From Tritonibacter scottomollicae (GTDB lineage Bacteria; Pseudomonadota; Alphaproteobacteria; Rhodobacterales; Rhodobacteraceae), in assembly GCF_003003215.1 (NCBI RefSeq), contig NZ_PVUF01000010.1:105700-169699 (forward strand): DNA of 64,000 bases, written 5' to 3'. Positions 57,758-64,000 of this stretch are shown piece after piece. The position numbers and the translations under genes are program-made. Each line of letters starts with the position of its first letter. Within the stretch, counting starts at the first letter, position 1. The notes below the pieces were generated by a model that saw nothing but the letters and a program-made list of their open reading frames with translations, was not told the origin of the DNA and did not search any database.

Positions 57758-58103
57758 GGCCCAGTTCTAATCTGATTGCCGCTCTGCGTCAGCCCCAAAC
57801 GATATGGCTGGCGACACTGAAGGCCTGTGGTGAGTCGTAATGTGTTCCATCAGTGCTGGTGAATCTTGGTTAATGATTCCAGTCATTTGGCGCGCTTTAT
57901 GGTTAACGCATGTTAGACCCCTGCCGGAGGAGAAATGATAGAAAGAAATTCAATCAATTTGTGACCCTCGGTGGGGCTGCACCTATCCCAAAGGCTGCGT
58001 CCTATCCTTTTGCAAGAGGCACGGAGACCGATGGATAGGGGACGGCGCAATGACAGATGGCATACGTTTGTACACATCGGAATACCAAGCGAAAGAGGTT
58101 CCA
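57758..58103. promoter_or_regulatory. leader region with mini-ORF and alternative stem candidates
   Basis: The 346 bases before the ManC-like start contain a 9-codon mini-ORF (57935-57964) preceded by GGAGGAG. Two copies of CCTATCC (57982-57988 and 58001-58007) follow, and one GGATAGG (58033-58039) can pair with either, in mutually exclusive hairpins. GGATAGG directly precedes the alternative start at 58050. This could be an attenuator- or riboswitch-like leader. Upstream, about 57838-57912, the sequence is more AT-rich and could hold the promoter. Confidence 0.4.
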
Positions 58104-59396
58104 ATGCTGCATCCCATCATTCTTGCCGGTAGCGTGCATCCGTCCAGTGACCGTCAGGCGGGGGAAGGTCCGATGCACTTTGAACGCTCTCCCGGAATTC
58201 CCAGCCGCTTTGAACAGGTTGTCGCGCATTTGACGGGGGAAGTCTTTGCATCTCCGTTGGTCGTCGCGACGCAGGATTGCGGACCTCTGGTCGAGGCACA
58301 ATCCAATCACGCCCGGATCATCCTGGAGCCGGACACCCACAAACCGGCAGCGGCGTTGCTGAGTGCGGTTCTCTCCCTGCGGCATGAGCCTGATGCGATT
58401 GTGGTCGTGGCCCCGGCCTCAGCAAACCTTGAGGATCAAAAGGCACTTGATACAGCTCTGTGCCAGGCAATCCCGGCAGCACAGCGCGGAGAAGTGGTGA
58501 TGCTGGGGCATCGCACCGGACGGGCCTATCCCGGTTTCGGCGTGATGGAGATCGCAGACCAGCCGCGTGACACCGCCCCGGTTTCCGTCAGCCGACTCTT
58601 GGCCTCCGGGCGGCAGACGACCTTGTCTCATCTGTTGCAGGGCAATCACCAGCTCTGGGGGCTTGGTATCTACATTGCGCGGGTGGATGTGCTAATTGCA
58701 GCCTTCAAGCGCCACGCGAGCCGTCTGTTTCTCCCGGTCAAGAATGCCCTGTTGCGGGCCGCCGCAGCGGGTCGGGCCATCTACCTAGACAACAGTAGCT
58801 ATCAGCGCGTCAAATGCGTGAGCTTCGAGCGCGCCGTGGCGCAGAAATTGGAGCATGTCTCGGCGATCCAGATGGATACTTCCTGGACTGAGTTGAGCGA
58901 TTGGGACCGGGATGCGGTGGCAGACCGCGAGATGTCGGCCTGGGACACGGATTTGGCGCAGGAGCAGGCAGGGGAGCATTCTCACACCGCAGAAATGATG
59001 TCCGTCTACAAAAGTCTCGCCAACGCCTCCGAGGACGATGCGCTGATGTCCCGCTCATCCGAGCATGAATGGGGGCGTCACGAAACACTTGCCATGGGGC
59101 CGGGTTTCACCCTGCAACGTTTGACGGTGCAGCCGGGTGCTCAGGTGGAGCTGAGCGCAGGGGCAGGAGCCGCAGAGCATTGGATCGTTGTGCAGGGGGC
59201 GGCGCTGATCACGCTGGGTGGGCATGTCAAGCTTGTGTGGGAGAGCCAGAGCGCGCGTATTCCCGCCGGGCGCACACGCATGATCGAAAATCCCGGCTCA
59301 GCTACATTGCACCTTGTGCAACTGCAGATTTCGTCGCTGAGCGCGCCGAGCGACCATTCCATGAAGCTTTCTGTGTCCCCCGCCGGAGTTGCATAA
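58104..59396 (+). CDS. degenerate ManC-like (mannose-1-phosphate guanylyltransferase/isomerase-like) protein
   Basis: A 430-residue protein with the domain order of type II mannose-1-phosphate guanylyltransferase plus mannose-6-phosphate isomerase cupin. Fold landmarks survive: HPIILAG at the N-terminus, ILEPDTHKPAAALLSAVLSL, HRTGRAYPGFGVMEIA, SFERAVAQK and the cupin strands WGRHETLAMGPGFTLQRLTV to IPAGRTRMIENPGSATLHLV. But the nucleotide-binding Gly-rich loop is lost: PIILAGSVHPSSD replaces the expected GGSGTRLWPLSR. The isomerase metal motif (normally MHHHRAEHW) reads LSAGAGAAEHW at 351-360. Both activities are therefore probably lost; a regulatory or structural role is likely. The SD AAGAGGTT favours 58104; 58050 is the alternative start. 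Confidence 0.78.
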   Translation: MLHPIILAGSVHPSSDRQAGEGPMHFERSPGIPSRFEQVVAHLTGEVFASPLVVATQDCGPLVEAQSNHARIILEPDTHKPAAALLSAVLSLRHEPDAIVVVAPASANLEDQKALDTALCQAIPAAQRGEVVMLGHRTGRAYPGFGVMEIADQPRDTAPVSVSRLLASGRQTTLSHLLQGNHQLWGLGIYIARVDVLIAAFKRHASRLFLPVKNALLRAAAAGRAIYLDNSSYQRVKCVSFERAVAQKLEHVSAIQMDTSWTELSDWDRDAVADREMSAWDTDLAQEQAGEHSHTAEMMSVYKSLANASEDDALMSRSSEHEWGRHETLAMGPGFTLQRLTVQPGAQVELSAGAGAAEHWIVVQGAALITLGGHVKLVWESQSARIPAGRTRMIENPGSATLHLVQLQISSLSAPSDHSMKLSVSPAGVA

Positions 59397-59722
59397 CCCC
59401 CCTCCATTCAAGCAACACCGGCACTTTGACGTCCCGCGCGCCCACGCGGGGCGTCTTTTTGTGCGATGGTTTGGTCCAGCCGTAGCCAGTGGCACGGTGA
59501 AGCATCGACGTGACGGGATCTGGGGAGGCGGGTCTTGTGGCGGCGCAGGAGGTCAACTGCCTCTCAATCCGAATGGAAACTGCGGGCCTGAAGCCTGAGG
59601 TGGAGAGGCTTTACACACTCCGACTATTTCTTTGCTCGCTATGCAGCCACCCTGACAAATCCAACCACCTTGGCAGGGTGATCTGCGTGCGGTGGGCGAT
59701 TGGACCACGACAGGCGCGGTCT
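59397..59722. other. gap between the ManC-like gene and the response regulator
   Basis: The gene-free 326 bases hold the terminator listed at 59428. About 200 bases later is a looser inverted repeat (CACCCTG at 59648 area and CAGGGTG about 30 bases on). I see no coding sequence, and short open frames here have no ribosome site. Confidence 0.5.
59428..59460 (+). terminator. terminator of the ManC-like gene
   Basis: Hairpin GACGTCCCGCG / CGCGGGGCGTC (two opposed mismatches, loop CGCCCA) followed by TTTTTG, 31 bases after the stop. Confidence 0.85.
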
Positions 59723-60337
59723 TTAGAACAGGCCAGCTTCCTTTGCCGTCATCGCGGCCTGGGTGCGGTTCTTGGCATCCAGTTTGCGGCACAGGGTGCG
59801 TACATGCAGCTTGATGGTGACTTCCTGCAAATTCAGATCGCGGGCGATTTCCTTGTTGGACTGGCCTTGGCACAGGCCACTTAGAACCTCGATTTCGCGC
59901 GGGCTGAGTTGGGCAAGCAGCGGGTGTGCAGGGGCAGAGGCCTCTTCTCGCATCAGTTCGACTGGCACGTAAATCTCGCCGGCGCTCATGAAGCGAACAG
60001 CGTTCAGCAGGGATTGAGCGCCCATTGTCTTGGGGATGAAGCCGATGGCACCTGCGTCCAATGCATCCTGCGCCGTACGGGTCGGGGCGCTGCCCGACAG
60101 GATGGCGACGCCACGACCGCCGTTTGCTTTCAGGGCACGTTGCAGACCGTCGAGGCCGTTCATTCCCGGCATATTATAGTCGAGCAGGACGAGATCGAAT
60201 GGACCCTGATCTTCAAGCTCTTGCATGGCTCGGTGCAAATCCGTTGTGGCCGTAATCTCTGCTCCGCCTTCCGAGGTGAGATATGCGGAAATGGTATCAC
60301 GCACCATGTCATGATCATCTGCAAGTAGAATGCGCAT
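59723..60337 (-). CDS. NarL/LuxR-type response regulator
   Basis: A 204-residue two-component regulator. The receiver domain (1-120) has the acidic pocket ADDHD, phospho-acceptor Asp53 in LVLLDYNMPGMNG and Lys103 in IPKTM. The C-terminal LuxR helix-turn-helix (144-200) reads LSPREIEVLSGLCQGQSNKE, then RDLNLQEVTIKLHVRTLCRK. The start is chosen as the Met of the receiver domain, since a longer reading has no homology. It is divergent from the periplasmic molybdopterin-fold protein and the hybrid kinase, which would be its natural signalling partners. A palindrome lies in the shared promoter region. Confidence 0.9.
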   Translation of the reverse strand: MRILLADDHDMVRDTISAYLTSEGGAEITATTDLHRAMQELEDQGPFDLVLLDYNMPGMNGLDGLQRALKANGGRGVAILSGSAPTRTAQDALDAGAIGFIPKTMGAQSLLNAVRFMSAGEIYVPVELMREEASAPAHPLLAQLSPREIEVLSGLCQGQSNKEIARDLNLQEVTIKLHVRTLCRKLDAKNRTQAAMTAKEAGLF

Positions 60338-60682
60338 GTCGCCGTTTAACCTGTTTTCACTGTTCCTAGATAACCCTACAGGGGCAAACCTTTCCAATCC
60401 ATCAACTTTTGCCGGATTATTTTGCAGTGGATTGCTTGTGTCGCACGGTAGGATTGTTCGCCGCAAATCTCTGCCGAGCCCTCATTTTGGCAGGAATCGC
60501 ATTGGCGTGTGCTGAAAAGGCGTGCCAATGCGGCGACAAAAGCCACATTTTCGAAAGCTGAGTTTACCGATCTTATACGAAAGTCTAGCAGACTATACAC
60601 AGGCGTTCATGCCGTATTGGTTTGGATATGCCAGTATCCTGACAAGCCCGAAGACGGGCAAAGCGAATATTGGAGACACATG
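60338..60682. promoter_or_regulatory. 345-base divergent promoter region with palindrome
   Basis: Between the response regulator and the molybdopterin-fold gene. It contains a perfect 9-bp inverted repeat, CGCATTGGC at 60498-60506 and GCCAATGCG at 60524-60532, with a 17-base spacer. That is a good candidate operator for the response regulator or a local repressor. The rest is A+T-richer than the flanks and holds no gene I can support. Confidence 0.45.
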
Positions 60683-61156
60683 ATGAAACGCCTTCTTGCC
60701 GCAGTGGTGGCCTTGTTCACCCTTGCATTTTCCCTGCCCGTGATCGCCAGCGAGCAGGACATTCTGCTAACGGTTCGTGCAGGAGAAGACGTTCATGAAT
60801 TCACGATCCGCGACCTGCGCGATCTGGGAGAGCGCGAGGTTGTGACCTCCACGATCTGGAGCGACGGCGAGCAGAGGTTTGTCGGGGTGTCGTTGGATCG
60901 GTTGCTGTCCCATGTTGACGTCGCTGAAGGCACGCTGGAAGCGGCCGCCGTCAATGACTACGCCGTTGAGATCCCGATGTCGGATGTGCGCGCGGGTGGG
61001 CCCATCGTTGCTTACATGCGAAATGGCGAAAGAATGTCTCTTCGAGACAAGGGGCCACTTTGGATCATCTATCCCTATGACAGCGGTGCAGAGTTTCGCA
61101 CCGAAGAGGTCTATTCGCGCAGCATCTGGCAGCTGAACAGGATAACAGTGAACTAA
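60683..61156 (+). CDS. periplasmic molybdopterin-binding-fold protein
   Basis: A 157-residue secreted protein. The signal peptide is LLAAVVALFTLAFSLPVIAS. The mature part has the beta-rich oxidoreductase molybdopterin-binding fold: FTIRDLRDLGEREVVTSTIW, then VSLDRLLSHVDVAEGTLEAA, NDYAVEIPMSD and RDKGPLWIIYPYDS. The catalytic Cys of sulfite-oxidase-type enzymes is absent, so it probably does not bind a redox-active cofactor and may instead be a ligand-binding or signalling component. It lies 41 bases upstream of the hybrid kinase gene, in one operon. GGAG precedes the second of two adjacent ATGs, which I used. Confidence 0.78.
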   Translation: MKRLLAAVVALFTLAFSLPVIASEQDILLTVRAGEDVHEFTIRDLRDLGEREVVTSTIWSDGEQRFVGVSLDRLLSHVDVAEGTLEAAAVNDYAVEIPMSDVRAGGPIVAYMRNGERMSLRDKGPLWIIYPYDSGAEFRTEEVYSRSIWQLNRITVN

Positions 61157-61197
61157 CCGGCCTTTTCGGGGGCTAACATTCAGGAGGTATCCGGCTC

Positions 61198-63702
61198 TTG
61201 CAGCGCCTCAAGATACCGCAGATGCATCGTTGGCTTTTCACTGGTGCCGCCGTGGTTCTTATACTGCTGGCGGTACAAGCCGTTAGGCTGGGCAAAGATG
61301 TGCAATCCCGGATCGAAGCATTGTCCTCGGCGGCGACGGACAACCTGCAGTGGACCCTGTCGCAGGCGGAGGTGGACTACCTGAAATACCGGTTGGCAGC
61401 GATGCAAACCAACGATGCCGATGACCTGGTGAGGCTGCGACGACAGTTCGACATCTATTACAGCCGAATTGCCACCTTCCGTGAGAGCGCTTTTTACTCT
61501 GGCATACGTGACAACAAGGAAGGCGAACTGTCCCTGGAGCGCCTGCATCGCGGTATGAAGGCGCAGGCCGGGTTGATCGACGCCTCCGATGAGACGCTGC
61601 TGAGCAGTTTGGATGAGCTGCGCGAGATGGTGGTGGCCGATGGCAATGACGTGCGTGACCTCGCGCTGATCGGCGTCGCGCTGCAGGCAGAGACCGCCGG
61701 GGATGAACGCGTGCAGCTGCATGATCTGTTCCTGAACCTCGCGATCGTCGTCATTACGCTGACCGCCGCGCTCACTCTGACCGCTCTGATGATCCTGCTG
61801 TTGTTCCGGCGGGGGCAGAAATTGGCCGCACTGCAGGCGCGTGAAGCAGCCCGGACGGAGGCCATGGTGACCTCCTCACTCGATGCCATTCTGATGGCGG
61901 ATGAGGCGGGGCGGATCACGGCCTTCAACGGCGCGGCAGAGGAAATTTTCGACTATTCGGCCCAAGAGGCCATCGGGTTGCCGTTCGAAGATCTGGTGCC
62001 TGTGAAGTCTGAGATGTTCACTGACAAGCAACTGCCTAGTGAGCTGCGAGAGACCGATGGCCGTATCCGGATGACGGCCCGGCGTAAATCCGGTGAAACC
62101 CTTCCTGTTGAAGTGTCCCTGACAATGAGCCGCTCCAACGGAAACGAGGTGCTGGTGAGTTACGTCCGCGATATTTCGCGCCGCTTGCGTGCGGAAGAGG
62201 ATTTGCGTCGCGCCCGAGATGATGCGCTGGCGGGGGAGAAGGCAAAAGACAAGCTGCTAACGGTCATGAGCCACGAAATGCGCACTCCTCTTACGGGCAT
62301 TCTGGGCTCGCTGGATATTCTGGATGACCTAACCCCGTCGTCGGAGCAGCGAAAGTTCCTGCAGGCGATGCGGGTTTCCGGAGAGCTTTTGCTGCATCAC
62401 GTCAATGACGTTCTGGAATTGTCGCGGTTGGAAGCCGGGGCCGAACCCGAGGCGGTCGCGCCGTTTGATTTGGCCGATCTGGTTGCCAGTACCTGCGATA
62501 GCTTGCAAGCTGCGGCGGGCAAGAATGGCAATGAACTCAGCGTGTTCTGTAGCCTTGGGGCGACAGATTGTGTTTTGGGGCGCAGTCGTTATGTGCAGCA
62601 GGTCTTGCTGAATTTGATCGGCAACGCGTTGAAGTTCACGCGTGATGGTGCGGTATCGGTGGATGTGATGCGCACCTCCGGGGACACGATCGAGTTCAGT
62701 GTTGCCGATACCGGCCAAGGGATTGCTGCAGACGATCTGGAACGGATATTCGACGAGTTCATCATGCTTGACCCGAGCTACAAGCGGGGAAGCGAAGGAA
62801 CCGGTCTTGGTCTCGCGATTTCGCAGCGTCTGGTGCGAACGATGGGGGGAGAGATCACCTGCGAGAGCGAACCGGGCGAGGGCAGCTTGTTCACCTTCGC
62901 TGTTCCGCTGCCCCCATCGGATCTGGAACAGTGTCTACAGCGGATCGGGCAGGAGCAGTCGCGCTCGGGGCAGAAGCTATTGATCATAGAAGACAATGAT
63001 ATCAATCGTCTTCTTCTGGAGAAAATGCTGGGCGATTTTGGCCATGATGTCACCTCGATGAGCGGTGGCGAAGACGGGATCAAGGCACTTCGAACCGAGA
63101 CCTTCGATCTTGTCATTACTGATATTAGCATGCCCGACATCGACGGCATGGAGGTGTTGCGCCGTGCAAGAGAGGAGCATCTTGCCGATGACACCAATAT
63201 CGTGGCTTTGACAGCGCATGCAGCCGAGGATGACCATTCACGCATTCTCAACGCGGGTTTTGCCGAGGTTCTGACCAAACCGATCGACCGGGATGCACTT
63301 GCGGGCACTATAGCACGGCATGGGAGAGGAGACCTCGATGCGACGAAAGCCGCCCCGCCTGTGCCGGCGCATCCCGGTGATTCTGACATCGAACAGTTTG
63401 TAAATGCAATTGGACCCGATAAAGCGAAGCATTTCCTAGTTGAGTTTTGCAGTGATGTTCGAAAGCTGAGCGATCAGTTGGAGCAAAGCGAAGAGTTGAC
63501 CGAGCGCCACCGCCAGGAAGCCCACCGGCTCGCAGGTTCCGCTGCTGTACTGGGTCTATTGGAATTGCGTGCCTCTATGCTGCAACTCGAAGAGGCTAAC
63601 ACCAACGTTGTGCCGGAGCTCTACGGATTGCGCACAGCCTGGCGATCTGCTGATGGTATGCTTAGGCATTACATTGGGGCAGGGCATCAGGCGGACGCGT
63701 AA
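61198..63702 (+). CDS. hybrid sensor histidine kinase with PAS, REC and HPt domains, TTG start
   Basis: An 834-residue membrane kinase. Two transmembrane segments (about 12-31 and 180-203) flank a periplasmic sensor region of about 145 residues. Then follow a PAS domain (222-330), HisKA with phospho-His359 (VMSHEMRTPLTGILG), HATPase (NLIGNALKF, VADTGQGIA, GTGLGLAIS), a receiver (E598, D599, phospho-Asp642 in LVITDISMPDIDG, Lys694) and a C-terminal HPt with His776 (EAHRLAGSAAVLG). That makes a complete internal phosphorelay. The start is TTG at 61198, supported by AGGAGG 10 bases upstream; the first ATG is 24 bases later. Its likely partners are the molybdopterin-fold protein and the response regulator. 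Confidence 0.9.
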   Translation: MQRLKIPQMHRWLFTGAAVVLILLAVQAVRLGKDVQSRIEALSSAATDNLQWTLSQAEVDYLKYRLAAMQTNDADDLVRLRRQFDIYYSRIATFRESAFYSGIRDNKEGELSLERLHRGMKAQAGLIDASDETLLSSLDELREMVVADGNDVRDLALIGVALQAETAGDERVQLHDLFLNLAIVVITLTAALTLTALMILLLFRRGQKLAALQAREAARTEAMVTSSLDAILMADEAGRITAFNGAAEEIFDYSAQEAIGLPFEDLVPVKSEMFTDKQLPSELRETDGRIRMTARRKSGETLPVEVSLTMSRSNGNEVLVSYVRDISRRLRAEEDLRRARDDALAGEKAKDKLLTVMSHEMRTPLTGILGSLDILDDLTPSSEQRKFLQAMRVSGELLLHHVNDVLELSRLEAGAEPEAVAPFDLADLVASTCDSLQAAAGKNGNELSVFCSLGATDCVLGRSRYVQQVLLNLIGNALKFTRDGAVSVDVMRTSGDTIEFSVADTGQGIAADDLERIFDEFIMLDPSYKRGSEGTGLGLAISQRLVRTMGGEITCESEPGEGSLFTFAVPLPPSDLEQCLQRIGQEQSRSGQKLLIIEDNDINRLLLEKMLGDFGHDVTSMSGGEDGIKALRTETFDLVITDISMPDIDGMEVLRRAREEHLADDTNIVALTAHAAEDDHSRILNAGFAEVLTKPIDRDALAGTIARHGRGDLDATKAAPPVPAHPGDSDIEQFVNAIGPDKAKHFLVEFCSDVRKLSDQLEQSEELTERHRQEAHRLAGSAAVLGLLELRASMLQLEEANTNVVPELYGLRTAWRSADGMLRHYIGAGHQADA

Positions 63703-63867
63703 TCCCTATCGGTGCAACATAGTATACTGCGTCTAAGCAAATTCAACACGCCAAGATTGGAGATAAAGTTTGCCATTTGCATTTCCAGGGTGAGCGTCCA
63801 TTGAAGGCGCTCTGACGGTGCCCGTGGCGTGCTGATAATGTCTATTTTCGGTAGTGGACATTCTGAT

Positions 63868-64000
63868 GGACTCTGTTGCACAAATCCACTGATAGACAGA
63901 GTTCCCCTTTCCCTAGACGGACTTATCCCACGGCCTCGGTAATGGGTATGCCGAGCGCCGTATAGCCGTTCATGACGGCGATGCGGATTTGGACTTCCGC
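63868..64000. mobile_element. IS5-like insertion sequence, truncated by window edge
   Basis: The element starts at about 63868 with the terminal sequence GGACTCTGTTGCACAAATCC and continues to the window end. It contains the C-terminal end of a transposase on the minus strand (63923-64000). Only one end is visible, so the target duplication and length cannot be read. It lies 165 bases after the hybrid kinase stop, a gap in which I find no gene. Confidence 0.8.
63923..64000 (-). CDS. transposase C-terminus (IS5 family), partial
   Basis: The last 25 residues of a transposase read AEVQIRIAVMNGYTALGIP and then ITEAVG before a TAA stop, matching the C-terminus of IS5-family DDE transposases common in Rhodobacteraceae. 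The start lies beyond the window. The IS end (terminal inverted repeat) lies 36 bases beyond the stop. Confidence 0.8.
   Translation of the reverse strand, partial: AEVQIRIAVMNGYTALGIPITEAVG

Noticed and set aside
59510..59884. Plus-strand 124-codon frame in the gap and opposite the response regulator.
   Set aside because: It runs into the antisense of a clear LuxR-type gene and shows no protein-like pattern.
60509..61156. Longer start for the molybdopterin-fold protein, giving 215 residues.
   Set aside because: The extra 58 residues have no homology, cross the palindrome and place the signal peptide internally. GGAG lies before the Met pair.
63687..63881. A 64-codon minus-strand frame near the right end.
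   Set aside because: It overlaps the 3' end of the hybrid kinase gene and the IS end, and has no ribosome site or recognisable motif.

Overview
The window looks like chromosome of an alphaproteobacterium of the order Rhodobacterales, most likely the Roseobacter group (Phaeobacter/Ruegeria-like). The evidence is high GC content, gene families and gene orders typical of that group (nagZ-scpA-scpB; DUF177-rpmF-plsX-fabH-ihfA-merR; lptF-lptG-lptD-surA-pdxA-rsmA; prfA-prmC-DUF4167), the long alphaproteobacterial dCTP deaminase, and an OlsB-type ornithine-lipid enzyme. Most of the window is core genome. There is no rRNA, CRISPR array or prophage. One tRNA (Pro, GGG) is present, and one IS5-like element is cut by the right edge.

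Layout. 1-3.7 kb: tail of a SPOR-domain protein, then nagZ-scpA-scpB and a small basic protein. 3.6-6.5 kb: MFS exporter, divergent Lrp/AsnC regulator, dcd. 6.6-12.7 kb (minus): DUF177-rpmF-plsX-fabH-ihfA-merR, followed by tRNA-Pro and its terminator. 12.8-16.1 kb: bamE, olsB-like acyltransferase, uup-like ABC-F. 16.3-21 kb: SDR, FemAB-like GNAT, tyrS, anmK. 21-27.7 kb: cupin, selO, rhlE, fur-family regulator, EamA and MFS transporters. 27.9-33.1 kb: eno, three small accessory genes, a nucleoside hydrolase and a sulfotransferase-like protein. 33.1-37.6 kb: mazG, an M20 amidohydrolase, two tandem ureohydrolases and a small secreted protein. 37.7-48.2 kb: prfA-prmC-DUF4167 converging on the LPS-export/periplasmic operon. 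48.4-53.6 kb: pepA-holC, retropepsin-like protease, marC, ABC-F. 53.8-57.8 kb: DUF2235 lipase-like protein, Bcr-type MFS, ndk, TfoX-C protein. 58-63.7 kb: a degenerate ManC-like protein and a signalling cluster (LuxR-type response regulator, periplasmic molybdopterin-fold protein, hybrid histidine kinase). 63.87-64 kb: start of an IS element.

How the parts relate. Several genes serve the cell envelope: nagZ and anmK recycle peptidoglycan; bamE, lptD, lptF, lptG and surA build the outer membrane; fabH, plsX and olsB feed lipid synthesis. The accessory, less-explained part is the right-hand 10 kb. There a lipase-like protein with a lectin-like tail, a sugar-nucleotide pseudoenzyme with a structured leader, and a two-component cluster with a palindrome between divergent genes sit next to a transposon end.

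At four junctions between convergent genes (16.2, 21.0, 23.1 and 37.2 kb) I find related multi-hairpin palindromic elements, a REP/BIME-like family. These repeats, the degenerate ManC and the signalling cluster are the main points for a second look. I did not find a clearly novel multi-gene defence or biosynthetic system.
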